Notes under the pieces: generated by a model
The model's database searches: none
Seen by the model: only the letters and a program-made list of their open reading frames with translations
Told to the model about the DNA's origin: nothing
Shown: positions 52,523-61,482 of the stretch, piece by piece
Layout: each line of letters begins with the position of its first letter
Position numbering within the stretch: the stretch's first letter is position 1
Translations under genes and position numbers: made by a program
From: Gemmatimonadota bacterium
Lineage (GTDB): Bacteria; Gemmatimonadota; Gemmatimonadetes; Gemmatimonadales; GWC2-71-9
Length of the DNA stretch: 64,000 bases
Direction: 5' to 3'
Assembly: GCA_040388535.1 (NCBI GenBank)
Contig: JAZKBR010000001.1
Location: 668,821-732,820, forward strand

Positions 52523-52552
52523 GACGCCCCGGACAGTGATGTCCGGGGCGTC
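52523..52552. terminator. bidirectional intrinsic terminator
   Basis: A perfect 13-bp inverted repeat (GACGCCCCGGACA and complement) around the loop GTGA. It lies between the convergent ygfZ and small-lipoprotein genes. The downstream T run is poor, so it may act with help or only stabilise 3' ends. Confidence 0.7.
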
Positions 52553-52580
52553 GGGGTGCGACAGTTACCGAACGACGAGC

Positions 52581-52790
52581 TTACGGCTTCGGAGCCGGGG
52601 CCATCGAGTCCTTCTTCGCGACCATCGAGTCGTGCTTCGCGACCATCGTGTCGTGCTTCGCCATCATCGTGTCGGCGGTCGCGGCCGGAGCCGGAGCTGC
52701 CATCGTCGCGGTGGTGTCCGTGGTCTCTGCCTTCTTCTCGCCGCACGCTGCAACGGCCACAACAGCCGCCACCATCAAGAACTTCCGCAT
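52581..52790 (-). CDS. small lipoprotein with short repeats
   Basis: A 69-residue protein with a lipobox (VVAVAAC, Cys about 16), then EKKAETTDTT and an Ala/Pro linker, and a C-terminal tandem repeat of about seven residues (MAKHDTM, VAKHDSM, VAKKDSM). It would be a surface or periplasm-facing lipoprotein with a charged repetitive tail. ATG 52790 starts the signal; an earlier in-frame ATG adds 11 residues. No family is recognised. Repeat DNA may vary in copy number between strains. Confidence 0.62.
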   Translation of the reverse strand: MRKFLMVAAVVAVAACGEKKAETTDTTATMAAPAPAATADTMMAKHDTMVAKHDSMVAKKDSMAPAPKP

Positions 52791-52813
52791 CGCCTCTCCC
52801 CTGGTTGTGATGA

Positions 52814-52836
52814 CTGTGGTCACCTTGTGGTCACCG
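52814..52836. repeat. tandem TGTGGTCACC repeat in the intergenic region
   Basis: Two near-perfect copies of TGTGGTCACC lie end to end about 25 bp upstream of the small-lipoprotein start. They could be an operator or a slippage repeat. No copy is seen elsewhere in the window. Confidence 0.35.
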
Positions 52837-52912
52837 AAGCCGTTACCGTGTATCGGCCACTGTCGCCCAGTGCACCGGCCACCAAGTTAGGGGCCTGACG
52901 GCCGCTGTCAAG

Positions 52913-52924
52913 AAGCTAACCCCA
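52913..52924 (+). promoter_or_regulatory. AAGCTAACCCCA motif upstream of the MoxR-type gene
   Basis: A 12-mer 127 bp before the MoxR-type ATG. An identical copy lies at 60111-60122, before the VWA gene. This may be a shared binding site for the two partner genes (inference). Confidence 0.35.
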
Positions 52925-53050
52925 TTCGGTGTCAGAACTTCCGGCCAGAATGGCCGCCGAAAAGCGGGTTTTGAGGGCCGGAAACCCGAAGCCGGGGGGT
53001 CCTGCGTATCATCCCATACTACCTGAACGCCCCCCAACCGGGAGTCCGTC

Positions 53051-54490
53051 ATGTCCACGCATCCCAGCACCCTTGGCGACCTCCGGCAGAGCCGCTGGGG
53101 CGAGTCAGCCCTCTGCGGTCGCTCGGTTCGCGACGAGATCCGGACCAATCTGCTGGCGCGGATGCGTTCGGGCGGGGCGCTCTTTCCCGGGATCGTTGGC
53201 TACGAGGAAACCATCGAGCCACAGCTCGTGAACGCCCTGCTGGCCCGGCACGACTTCATCCTGCTGGGCACCCGCGGGCAGGCCAAGTCCCGACTGCTGC
53301 GTGGCCTGGTGGGATACCTCGACGAGGTCATCCCCATCGTGGCGGGGAGCGAGATCAACGACGACCCGTTCGCTCCAATCTCGAAATTCGCCCGCGACCT
53401 GATCGCCGCCTATGGCGATGCCACGCCGATCGACTGGCTTCCCCGGGAACAACGCTTCGTCGAGAAGCTGGCGACACCCGACGTGACGATTGCCGACATC
53501 ATCGGCGATCTGGACCCGATCAAGGCGGCACGTGGTGGGCACATCCTTAGCAGCGAGCTGACGATGCACTTCGGGCTGCTCCCGCGTGCCAACCGCGGCA
53601 TCTTCGCGCTGAACGAGCTGCCGGATCTCTCGGGCAAGATTCAGGTCGGGCTCTTCAACATCATGCAGGAAGGTGACGTCCAGATCAAAGGCTATCCGGT
53701 CCGGCTCCCGCTCGACGTGCTCCTCGCGTTCACGGCGAACCCCGAGGACTACACCGCCCGCGGCAAGATCATCACCCCGCTCAAGGACCGTATCGGATCG
53801 GAGATTCGTACCCATTACCCCGATCGGGTCGAGCTGGGGATGGCGATCACCGTTCAGGAGGCATGGCTCCAGCGCGATGGCAGTCCGGTGACGATTCCCG
53901 ACCTGGTGGCCGAACTGGTCGAACGGGTGGCGTTCGAGGCACGCAACGACAAGCGCGTCGACAAGCGCTCCGGTGTCAGTCAGCGCCTGCCGATCTCGCT
54001 CCTCGAAGTCGTCGCCAGCAATGCGGAACGGCGCGTGCTCGCGGTACACGACAGTCGCGTGGTGGCGCGAGTGAGTGACGTCTATGCCGGGCTCCCCGCA
54101 ATCACGGGGAAGCTGGAGCTTGAGTATGAGGGGGAGCTGCAAGGCGGCGACGCCGTGGCACGAGAGCTCATTCGTCGGGCGGCGGGCGCGGTCTTCGAAG
54201 AACGAGCGGGCGACGCGGAAGTCGAGGGGATCGTCGCCTGGTTCGACCAGGGCGGCGCCCTCAAGGTCGGGGCCGAGGAGAAGACCGAGACCTGCTGGCT
54301 CGGCTTCCAGCTGGTGCCGGGACTCTTCGAGCTGGTGCACATCTGGGAGCTGGCGCCAATCGACGACAAGGAGCTCACCGTGGTGGCCTGCGAACTGGTG
54401 CTCGAAGCGCTCGCGGCGCGGCAACGCATCACGCGGAGCGATGAGAGTGGGTGGCAGCGAGTGAGATCGTCGCGGAGGCGGGAGCAGTGA
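53051..54490 (+). CDS. MoxR/Mg-chelatase-like AAA+ ATPase
   Basis: A 479-residue AAA+ protein of the MoxR/ChlI class. It has a Walker A variant [10 protein letters not shown] (73-80; Ala where the usual Gly precedes Lys), sensor-rich segments [11 protein letters not shown] and [27 protein letters not shown] (in parts), and [10 protein letters not shown]-like helical lid. Such ATPases work with VWA proteins as chaperones that mature or insert cofactors in target enzymes. The VWA partner is probably 60182-61459. No target enzyme is evident. GGGAGTC precedes the ATG. Confidence 0.82.
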   Translation: MSTHPSTLGDLRQSRWGESALCGRSVRDEIRTNLLARMRSGGALFPGIVGYEETIEPQLVNALLARHDFILLGTRGQAKSRLLRGLVGYLDEVIPIVAGSEINDDPFAPISKFARDLIAAYGDATPIDWLPREQRFVEKLATPDVTIADIIGDLDPIKAARGGHILSSELTMHFGLLPRANRGIFALNELPDLSGKIQVGLFNIMQEGDVQIKGYPVRLPLDVLLAFTANPEDYTARGKIITPLKDRIGSEIRTHYPDRVELGMAITVQEAWLQRDGSPVTIPDLVAELVERVAFEARNDKRVDKRSGVSQRLPISLLEVVASNAERRVLAVHDSRVVARVSDVYAGLPAITGKLELEYEGELQGGDAVARELIRRAAGAVFEERAGDAEVEGIVAWFDQGGALKVGAEEKTETCWLGFQLVPGLFELVHIWELAPIDDKELTVVACELVLEALAARQRITRSDESGWQRVRSSRRREQ

Positions 54491-54646
54491 AACGATGGGC
54501 GACCCGGGCGCCGCAGTGAGCGAGACGGTGATCACTCCCGAGGTGATCACCGGTGGTTCCACGATACTGCCTGACCCCGAAACCATCGCACGGAGCAGAA
54601 CCACATACCGACGGCTGCGGGAGACGACGCCGGACAACGGAAACGC

Positions 54647-55354
54647 TCACCGAAGCTCCGGCCGGCCCGCGAAGCGAATCCCGACGCCGAAGAACGGTCC
54701 CGCCTGCTCTTCCACCCGAAGGTTCGTCCCCCAGGGATCATCGAAGCGCTCGTAGCGCCAGCCAACAATGGCGTAGAGGGGAAGATTCTTTGGTGCTTGC
54801 CCCAGCAAGCTCCCCTCGGCGTCGAAACCCAGGAACTTCAGCGCCTTGGTCGACCCATTCTTCACATTGGCGAACCGCCCACCGGCGGCGAGCGACACCA
54901 GCAGTCGACTCCCCCCGATACCCCACTGCGATCGCGCCCCTGCCCGATACAGCATCTGTTTCTTTGTGGCTAGCGGATCGGCATCGGAAGTCGCGATTCG
55001 CCGCGCCACGCCACCCTCCATGCTCAAGCCAGTTGAGCCGATCAGGAGCCGAGCCTCCTGCAGGGAATATTTCTTCCCTACCACCTGGTCCGACTGGTCG
55101 AACTCGCCCGAGATCGAGCGGACGTAAACACCGATGTTGGACGCCCGGACGTACAATTCGGCCCCAGAGAGCGTCCCGGACCCGGGGGGCGCGGTCGCGC
55201 CACTTGCGACCGACGTTCGTCGGGCCGGAGAAGTCACCAGCCCGATGCGCGCTTCGCCCTTGTAGGACTCGACCGGCGGGAACGCCTCGATCACCTGCGC
55301 TCCAACGCGGGCGAGCGGGAGACACAGCAGCGAGAGCAGCACCGCGCGATTCAC
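54647..55354 (-). CDS. exported, probably barrel-type, protein of unknown function
   Basis: A 235-residue protein with a signal peptide (LLSLLCLPLARVGAQ). The mature part alternates hydrophobic strands and glycine turns (ELYVRASNIGVYVRSI, LLVSLAAGGRFANV, LPLYAIVGWRYERFD), consistent with an outer-membrane barrel, but it ends without a terminal aromatic. It is the last gene of a three-gene operon behind a Ser/Thr kinase and overlaps its neighbour as ATGA. Function not recognised. Confidence 0.65.
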   Translation of the reverse strand: MNRAVLLSLLCLPLARVGAQVIEAFPPVESYKGEARIGLVTSPARRTSVASGATAPPGSGTLSGAELYVRASNIGVYVRSISGEFDQSDQVVGKKYSLQEARLLIGSTGLSMEGGVARRIATSDADPLATKKQMLYRAGARSQWGIGGSRLLVSLAAGGRFANVKNGSTKALKFLGFDAEGSLLGQAPKNLPLYAIVGWRYERFDDPWGTNLRVEEQAGPFFGVGIRFAGRPELR

Positions 55355-56433
55355 TGTTCCTCCTGCGCAAAGTAGGCGAGGCCACGATACGCCACCCTGG
55401 CGTTGGCATTGGATGCAACGAGATTGTCTCGCTGGATGACCCAGGCCTTCCTGGCTGCGTCATTCGCTGCTGCATTGGGAACGATCACACGTCCACGATC
55501 GAGGTACCAGGAAAGCGCCGTCGTCAGAATCCCAAGGCCGACCCCCCAACCGCTTGCCCGCGAGTCCGGTTTCACATTCGCATCCTTTAACGACGGGGAG
55601 CGGTAGGCGCGAACACTGGCATAGACGAAGCCGCCGATCACGATGCCGGAAATCACGGACCGTGCCCGGGCTGGCGCGGTCCGTTCCGGTCGGAGAGTCG
55701 TTGCATCAAGCGCCTGCGGAACACTCTGCAACTGCACCGGGGGCGTCTGCAGGGTCATCCGGTAGGACAAGAGGATGCGATCACCGCTTTCCGGCTCGAT
55801 GGCAGTAATCACGACCCGGTAGGCGCCGCTCGCGTAGTGCGGCTGGTCTGTCACCACGGGCGCGAAGCGCAAGGTGCCCCGTTCCGTCGGTCCTACCGAG
55901 TCCACAAGTTCCCCGATACTCGGATCACCGGCGCGAACGACGCGAAGGGTGAAGGCCGCAGGACGCGTGGCGAACGCCTCGAACGTGAGGGTTCCACTCA
56001 CTCCCGAAATCACGGCGCTATCCGGGACGCTGGCGTTGGCGCCGAAAGTCGTTCGCCGAGCGAAGGCGAGCAGGGAGTCGAGGCCCCTCCACGTCATCGT
56101 GCGCGGGAGTGGCGCCGTCGGCGCAACTCGCACGAGCGCGCGGAGCGCAGCCATGGCGCTGTCGCCAAACTGCTCGCGCTCCCCCGCCGGGAAACGCGAG
56201 GCCGCTGCGAGTTGAAGCGCCTGCAGCCGCTGGTTGCGGCGCAAGCCAGGGAGCCCTAGGGTGAGGCGGGCAATGGAATCGGCAGCGTGGTAATTCAGGT
56301 CATCAAACGAGCGCCGCCCGGTGGTGAGGAGATCCTGGGTAGGGTCATCTCCCTGTGCGACAGCACTCATCGCCACGCAGGCGCAAATCAAAACTCCAAA
56401 CATGGACCGTCGGACTGCCTCCTTGATCTCCAT
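55351..56433 (-). CDS. exported protein of unknown function, kinase operon
   Basis: A 360-residue protein with a signal sequence (SMFGVLICACVAMSAVAQ), a helical repeat-like region (NYHAADSIARLTLGLPGLRR, then FGDSAMAALRALVRV), beta-strands, and one membrane segment near residues 260-280 (ARSVISGIVIGGFVYASVRAY). The first part resembles TPR-like sensors; not confirmed. ATG 56433 has GGAG 7 nt before it and an earlier in-frame ATG would add 11 residues. It lies between a PEGA-tailed kinase and a predicted barrel, all on one transcript. Confidence 0.6.
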   Translation of the reverse strand: MEIKEAVRRSMFGVLICACVAMSAVAQGDDPTQDLLTTGRRSFDDLNYHAADSIARLTLGLPGLRRNQRLQALQLAAASRFPAGEREQFGDSAMAALRALVRVAPTAPLPRTMTWRGLDSLLAFARRTTFGANASVPDSAVISGVSGTLTFEAFATRPAAFTLRVVRAGDPSIGELVDSVGPTERGTLRFAPVVTDQPHYASGAYRVVITAIEPESGDRILLSYRMTLQTPPVQLQSVPQALDATTLRPERTAPARARSVISGIVIGGFVYASVRAYRSPSLKDANVKPDSRASGWGVGLGILTTALSWYLDRGRVIVPNAAANDAARKAWVIQRDNLVASNANARVAYRGLAYFAQEEQ

Positions 56434-56483
56434 CGACAGGCTCCAGGGTGAGAGGGTCGTACGCAACGAGCCACCAATTCACG

Positions 56484-58043
56484 TCAGGGCGGGCACTCCG
56501 CATTGCGGCGCACGCGCCGGGTCTCGCCGGGAAGCAGCACGAGCTGATCGGTCCGGCTGGTGCAGCCCGGTTGATTGCTGCTCACGCGGAGCGTCACGGT
56601 CCCAGCGGGTACCACGAGATCGACGAACGCACCGGAAATGCTGATGGGCTGGGTGGAGCCGTTCACGTATACGAAGGTTCCAGGCAAGGCGGACATGATC
56701 GAGAGCGTCGCTGTGGTTGCGACAGGAGGACGTGGGGGTCCCCCAAGTGAGTCCTGCTTCGATGCAGTCGCCTGAGGTGACTCACGGTGTTCTGCCATGT
56801 CCTGCGCGGGCGCGGGCACGCGCGATTTCGTCGTGGCAGGATCGCGACCAGGTTTCTCCCGGTCACGCGCGACGAGCGAAAGAGGAGGCGAACGATGCGC
56901 TGCCGTGTCGGGCGCGGTGACCGGTGCTGGCGCCGGCGGCGGAATCGTCAGCGGTTCGCTCTGGAGCTGCGGCTGCAGGGCGTTGCCGATGCTGGACTCC
57001 GCTGGCGTCGAGCTGACGCCGATAGCGGTCAGGATCCTTGCTCGTGCGGAGGGAATCGCCACAAGGGTGGAGCCGATCATGACCAGTACCGAAACAAGCC
57101 CGGCGATACGCCTCGGGGCCCGCTGCTGACGTGATCGACGTGGTGCCGGCGGCAGCTTGCGAAGGGAGGGCGCCTCGCCCGTCGAGGCAATTTCTGTCGC
57201 TGCGATTTTGACGATCGACAGATCAGGCCACCGCTCCTCCGGATCAAGCGCCATCATGCGGTGGATGAGCATGGCGAGGTCGCGAGGGCATGCCGGGTCC
57301 ATTTCCGTCACCGATGGGGGTGGGCGCGTCACCTGTGCCGCGACCAGCTCACCTGGCGAATCACCGGGAAACGGCCGCGCCCCCGTGATGCATTCGTAGG
57401 CCACGACCCCAAGCGAATACTGGTCGGCCGTGGCAGTCAGCGAACGATCGGCTGCGAGCTGCTCCGGACTCATGTATCCGAGTGTACCGACCGTCATCCC
57501 CGTCTCGGTGAGTGACGTCTTGCCAACAATCTTCGCAATTCCGAAGTCGGTGATCACCAGGTAGTCGGTGGATGCATCAATCAGCAGGTTCGAGGGCTTG
57601 ATATCACGATGGATCACGCCCTGTGCGTGCGCGAACGCCAGGGCATCAGCGGCCTGTGCGAGGTATCGTGCCACGCGGGATTCGTCGAGCGGGCCTTGCT
57701 GCAGGAGCGTTTCGAGCGATTCGCCAGGAACGAAGTCCATCTCGAACCAGAGGATGTCGCCATCCTCTCCACGCGCGTGGACACCAATGATGTGAGGATG
57801 GCGGAGCTGGGCCACCGCGACGGCCTCAGTGCGGAACCGCTCGGCCATCCCGTCTTCATACCCCTTCTCGGGGCGCATGACCTTGATCGCGACCAGCCGT
57901 TGAAAGTCCAGGTTCTCCGCCAGATAGACGACGGCCATCCCCCCGAAGCCGAGTTCACGGATGATCTGGTATCTGCCACTTAAGGCCTGCTGCACCTGAT
58001 TGCGCAGGCGAGCTCGAACCGCGGGGACGGGTGAAGTGTCCAT
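56484..58043 (-). CDS. transmembrane Ser/Thr protein kinase with C-terminal PEGA domain
   Basis: A 519-residue Hanks-type kinase. The kinase domain spans about 25-300 with Gly loop LGFGGMAVVY, Lys54 (VAIKVM), HRDIKPSN (Asp147), DFG 166-168, GYMSPEQL. After a Pro/Arg linker a membrane segment (about 325-345) leads outside to a PEGA domain at the end (GTFVYVNGS, SGAFVDLVVPAGTVTLRV). PEGA domains occur in surface and kinase ectodomains. ATG 58043 is used; an upstream GTG (58100) would add 19 residues. It heads an operon of two exported proteins, likely linked to its signal. Confidence 0.9.
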   Translation of the reverse strand: MDTSPVPAVRARLRNQVQQALSGRYQIIRELGFGGMAVVYLAENLDFQRLVAIKVMRPEKGYEDGMAERFRTEAVAVAQLRHPHIIGVHARGEDGDILWFEMDFVPGESLETLLQQGPLDESRVARYLAQAADALAFAHAQGVIHRDIKPSNLLIDASTDYLVITDFGIAKIVGKTSLTETGMTVGTLGYMSPEQLAADRSLTATADQYSLGVVAYECITGARPFPGDSPGELVAAQVTRPPPSVTEMDPACPRDLAMLIHRMMALDPEERWPDLSIVKIAATEIASTGEAPSLRKLPPAPRRSRQQRAPRRIAGLVSVLVMIGSTLVAIPSARARILTAIGVSSTPAESSIGNALQPQLQSEPLTIPPPAPAPVTAPDTAAHRSPPLSLVARDREKPGRDPATTKSRVPAPAQDMAEHRESPQATASKQDSLGGPPRPPVATTATLSIMSALPGTFVYVNGSTQPISISGAFVDLVVPAGTVTLRVSSNQPGCTSRTDQLVLLPGETRRVRRNAECPP

Positions 58044-58142
58044 GCTGCTGCTGGGAGGCCTCACGAAGGGCTGCACAGGGGGAGCACCAACGCTACCCAC
58101 CCTGGGACCAAACCCGGGTGGGGACCTAAGGTAGAGCCTAGT

Positions 58143-58159
58143 CCAACTGCGTTAGTTGG
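58143..58159. promoter_or_regulatory. inverted repeat CCAACT-GCGTT-AGTTGG upstream of the kinase
   Basis: A perfect 6-bp inverted repeat with a 5-nt centre, about 100 bp upstream of the kinase start in the only sizeable gap of this minus-strand block. It may be an operator for the kinase operon or the terminator of the gene beyond. The lack of a T run argues against a terminator. Confidence 0.3.
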
Positions 58160-58228
58160 CCGTTATTTGTGGGGTTGTCGGCTGCCCAGCGGGTCGCCGC
58201 TGGGGTCGTGCGGGACGCCGGGGCGCGC

Positions 58229-58837
58229 TTAGGCGCCTACCGCTGCGACGACAATCCCCGCACACCGAGGCAACCCGAGCCACTCGGTATTCAGCGTCAG
58301 GTGGTAGCTGCGCGGGTCAGTCCAGTCGCGATTGTAGTACTGGCGATGGTAACGCGATCGGTGAGCATCGGTGTCGCGCACTCGCTTCTCCGCTTCCTCA
58401 CGGGTGGTCGCATCGCGGGCCGCAATCACACCCACCCGGTAGCCGAGTGACGCGACCAGCTTGACGTGGAGGGTGTCCTCGCGCTTGCCGATGACGGCGG
58501 AGGCGGCACGCCCCACCAGGACCGCGTGATCGACGGCGGCCTCGGCCACGACCTGCTCGGTGATCCGCACCAGCCGAGCCTCCTCCGCTTCGGGGAGTTC
58601 GACGGCAGTCGGTGTGAGTAGTTCCGGCGTCGCCACGGTGAGCGCCCGCGCCACGCGTTCGGCGAAGGTCGGCCCGCGCTCCTCCTTTTCGCGCACCTCA
58701 GCGGGCGTCATTCCCGCGCGCGCGGCGACTTCCTCGACCAGTTGATTGTCGACGACTCGCCAGCCGAGGCGATCGGAGACGAGGCGAGCGAGGGTCGAGC
58801 CACCCGCACCGAACTCACGCGAAATGGTGATCAGCAT
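58229..58837 (-). CDS. cytidylate-kinase-like nucleotide kinase
   Basis: A 202-residue P-loop-type protein of the cytidylate-kinase-like family. It begins ITISREFGAGGSTLARLVSD, where GAGGS takes the place of the Walker A loop as in this family, and has LVGRAASAVIG and a C-terminal Arg/Tyr-rich lid (RSRYHRQYYNRDW). Substrate not known; many such proteins phosphorylate CMP or other nucleotides. It immediately follows the MFS gene (adjacent ends at 58837/58838), so shares its transcript. Confidence 0.8.
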   Translation of the reverse strand: MLITISREFGAGGSTLARLVSDRLGWRVVDNQLVEEVAARAGMTPAEVREKEERGPTFAERVARALTVATPELLTPTAVELPEAEEARLVRITEQVVAEAAVDHAVLVGRAASAVIGKREDTLHVKLVASLGYRVGVIAARDATTREEAEKRVRDTDAHRSRYHRQYYNRDWTDPRSYHLTLNTEWLGLPRCAGIVVAAVGA

Positions 58838-60103
58838 TCATGCCTCCCTGGCCACCCACAGTTGCTTGCGCAGCAGGAACGTGCCGACAAATCCGATCAA
58901 TGCATTGAGCAGGAAACTCCAGGCGACGCCGAAGTGCTCGGCGATGAACCCCGACTGGAACGCCCCCAGCGGCGCAAGTCCGAGCACCACGAACGAATAG
59001 ACCGCCATCACCCGGCCCCGCAGTTCCGACGGCGCCGCGAGCTGCAGCTCGGTGGCGGTCGCGATCCCTTGTCCGGCCATCGCGGCGCCGGCCAGCGCGA
59101 GCGCCAGCAGTGCCGGCCAGGGCGAGCGGATCACCGCCAGCAGCATCGTCGCGGTCGCGAGCGTGAAGGAGGCGATCACCGAGGTGCGCAGCCGCGAAAT
59201 CCGGTTGCCGAGCGCGCCCATGGCGATCGCACCGATCGCCGCCCCGACGCCGACCGCCGCCGTGAGCGCGCCATAGCCCCGAGAGCCGACGTGCAGCGCG
59301 TTACGGGCGTACACCGAGAGCATCGGGACGAAGGAACCCGCGAAGACGGTGAGCAACATCATCTGCCACGACAATGCCGCCAGTGTCGGCCGCGACTGGA
59401 TGAAGCGCAGTCCGGTGAATACCGAAGGACGCTCGATGGCAGGGCGCGGCAGGTGCGGGGTCGTGATCCGGGAGAGGCCGATCAGGACGGCCACGTAGCT
59501 GAGCGCATTCACGGCGAACGCGGCTCCGGGCCCGGCCGTCGCGACAACCACGCCGGCGATCGCCGGACCGATGACACGGGCGAGGTTGTAGGTCGTGCTG
59601 TTGATCGCCGCTGCTGAAATCAGATCTTCGGGCGGGACCAGCTCCACGAGGAAGGCCTGCCGGGCGGGAACCTCGAACGCCGTCGCCAGTCCGAAGAGCA
59701 CCGCGAGCCCCCAGATCCACTGGACCGTGACATGGCCAGTGAGCGTGAGCCCCGCGAGCGCGGCTGCTTCGAACAGCATCACCGTTTGCAGTAGCATCAC
59801 AAAGCGACGCTTGTCGACCCGGTCGGCGACGACGCCGCCGTAGAGGGTCAGAAAGAGGATCGGCAGCGTCGCGAGCGTGGTGGTCACGCCCACGGCGAAA
59901 GCGGAATGGGTCAGTTCGAGGACCAGCCACCCCTGGGCAATCGACTGCATCCAGGTGCCGATCAGCGAGATCCCCTGGCCCGTGAGGAAGCGGCGGAAAT
60001 CGATGTGCCGAAGCGCCCGGGCCGGCCCGTGATAGACGCCACGGCTGATCTCTCGCAGCGGCTCAAGCGCACGATCGATCAGGGAGGTGGCCGGGGAGGG
60101 CAT
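58838..60103 (-). CDS. MFS exporter (enterobactin-exporter/DHA3 type)
   Basis: A 421-residue transporter with 12 predicted membrane segments. It has the N-terminal RRFLTGQGISLIGTWMQSIAQ and YGGVVADRVDKRRFVML loop, the motif-A-like region of DHA3 drug/siderophore exporters, and the central NSTTYNLARVIGPAIAGVVV. It would export a small molecule by proton antiport. It is divergent from the VWA gene with 78 bp between starts. Confidence 0.85.
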   Translation of the reverse strand: MPSPATSLIDRALEPLREISRGVYHGPARALRHIDFRRFLTGQGISLIGTWMQSIAQGWLVLELTHSAFAVGVTTTLATLPILFLTLYGGVVADRVDKRRFVMLLQTVMLFEAAALAGLTLTGHVTVQWIWGLAVLFGLATAFEVPARQAFLVELVPPEDLISAAAINSTTYNLARVIGPAIAGVVVATAGPGAAFAVNALSYVAVLIGLSRITTPHLPRPAIERPSVFTGLRFIQSRPTLAALSWQMMLLTVFAGSFVPMLSVYARNALHVGSRGYGALTAAVGVGAAIGAIAMGALGNRISRLRTSVIASFTLATATMLLAVIRSPWPALLALALAGAAMAGQGIATATELQLAAPSELRGRVMAVYSFVVLGLAPLGAFQSGFIAEHFGVAWSFLLNALIGFVGTFLLRKQLWVAREA

Positions 60104-60110
60104 TGTTCCA

Positions 60111-60122
60111 AGCTAACCCCAA
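60111..60122 (+). promoter_or_regulatory. AAGCTAACCCCA motif upstream of the VWA gene
   Basis: Identical to the 12-mer at 52913-52924. It is 60 bp before the VWA start and 8 bp from the divergent MFS start, so it could serve either. Confidence 0.35.
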
Positions 60123-60181
60123 CCGAAGGAGTGGTGGGGACGCGCATTGAACCTCCCCGTCCCGTGGGGTACCATCCATGG

Positions 60182-61459
60182 ATGCGCTACACCACCTACT
60201 CCCGGTACCTGGCCGGCATGGCCGATCAGGTCAACCTGCAATCGCTGCTCGATGATCTCGGCGATTTCCTGTTGCAGTCAGGATTCGATGGCACACCCTG
60301 GTGGGGCGATTCTGCGGAGGGCGAGGGTGAGCGCAACACGGCTGACCTGCGCCAGGCAATTCTCAAGGCGCTGATGGAATCAGGGCAACTCACTCCCGAG
60401 ATGCTCCGGGCGCTCCGCGGCGAGTCTAGCGGCGATGCGGCGAAGGATGCGCAGGTCGAGCAGGATCTCGCCGAGATGCTTGACCGGATCATTCAGCGCC
60501 TCGTGGACGAAGGGTATCTCAAACTCGAGGGCACCCCGGAGCGCGTCCCCGACACGGGTCTGCCGGGCGGCGAAGCGCGCGCCGCTGCGCGCACCGTGCG
60601 ATTCGATGTGACCGAAAAAGGAGCCGACTTCCTCGGCTACAAGACGCTCAAGGAACTGCTCGGCGCCCTGGGGAAATCCGCAATCGGGGCGCACGAGACG
60701 ACTCACCTGGCGACCAGCAACGAGGCCGAAGCAGCGAGCCGCCCCTACGAGTTCGGCGACGTGCTCAACCTCGATGTTCCCGCGACGCTCGCATCGGCCA
60801 TCGCGCGACATGGTCTCGGTGTGCCGATTCCGCTCGACTACCGCGACCTGATGGTGGTGCAGTCGGAGTATCGATCATCGGCGGCCACGGTGCTGATGCT
60901 CGACTGCTCCCATTCGATGATCCTCTACGGCGAAGATCGCTTCACCCCCGCCAAGCGGGTCGCGCTGGCACTGACCCACCTGATTCGCACCCAGTACCCC
61001 GGCGATTCGATCCGGGTGGTGCTCTTCCACGATTCCGCCGAAGAGATTCCTGTCTCGGCGCTCGCGAATGTGAAGGTCGGGCCGTGGCACACCAACACCG
61101 CTGGCGGGCTCGCGCTCGCCCGGCGCCTGCTGGCCGGCCAGAAGCAGGAGATGAAGCAGATCGTGATGATCACCGACGGCAAACCGTCAGCAATCACGTT
61201 GCCTGATGGACGGATCTATGTGAATTCGATGGGGCTCGACCCGAGCATCCTCAAGGCGACCTTCGCCGAGGTGGCTGCCTGCCGGCGCAGCGGCATCCTT
61301 ATCAATACTTTCATGCTCGCGCGCGACCGGGCACTCGTGGATTTCGTCAAGCAGGTCTCGCAGATCTGCCGCGGCAAGGCCTACTTCGCCAATCCGATGA
61401 CGCTGGGGCAGTTCCTGCTGATGGATTTTCTCAAGGGGAAGAGTCGCCGCGTCGCCTGA
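60182..61459 (+). CDS. VWA domain protein, CoxE/MoxR-partner type
   Basis: A 425-residue protein. The N-terminal 200 residues are helical and charged. A von Willebrand A domain follows, with MIDAS DCSHS (241-245, DxSxS), threonine in the middle region ([12 protein letters not shown]) and the third motif [11 protein letters not shown]. It resembles the CoxE-type VWA proteins that act with MoxR ATPases in maturing metalloenzymes. The matching ATPase is 53051-54490, 5.7 kb upstream, with unrelated genes inserted. ATG 60182 is followed by [11 protein letters not shown]. Confidence 0.85.
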   Translation: MRYTTYSRYLAGMADQVNLQSLLDDLGDFLLQSGFDGTPWWGDSAEGEGERNTADLRQAILKALMESGQLTPEMLRALRGESSGDAAKDAQVEQDLAEMLDRIIQRLVDEGYLKLEGTPERVPDTGLPGGEARAAARTVRFDVTEKGADFLGYKTLKELLGALGKSAIGAHETTHLATSNEAEAASRPYEFGDVLNLDVPATLASAIARHGLGVPIPLDYRDLMVVQSEYRSSAATVLMLDCSHSMILYGEDRFTPAKRVALALTHLIRTQYPGDSIRVVLFHDSAEEIPVSALANVKVGPWHTNTAGGLALARRLLAGQKQEMKQIVMITDGKPSAITLPDGRIYVNSMGLDPSILKATFAEVAACRRSGILINTFMLARDRALVDFVKQVSQICRGKAYFANPMTLGQFLLMDFLKGKSRRVA

Positions 61460-61482
61460 AGCGCTTCACGAAAGAAAGCGCT
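61460..61482. terminator. possible hairpin between convergent genes
   Basis: AGCGCTT and AAGCGCT pair around a 9-nt loop between the VWA stop and the asnB 3' end. The stem is short and partly inside asnB, so confidence is low. Confidence 0.3.

Noticed and set aside
54495-54755. 86-codon open frame after the MoxR-type gene
   Set aside because: It runs opposite the exported-protein gene, is low in complexity and shows no motif. The 156-bp gap is better read as a 3' region.
58229-58837. canonical cytidylate kinase cmk
   Set aside because: The loop reads GAGGS rather than GxxGxGK[ST], and length and lid differ. It fits the cytidylate-kinase-like family, so the cmk symbol was not used.
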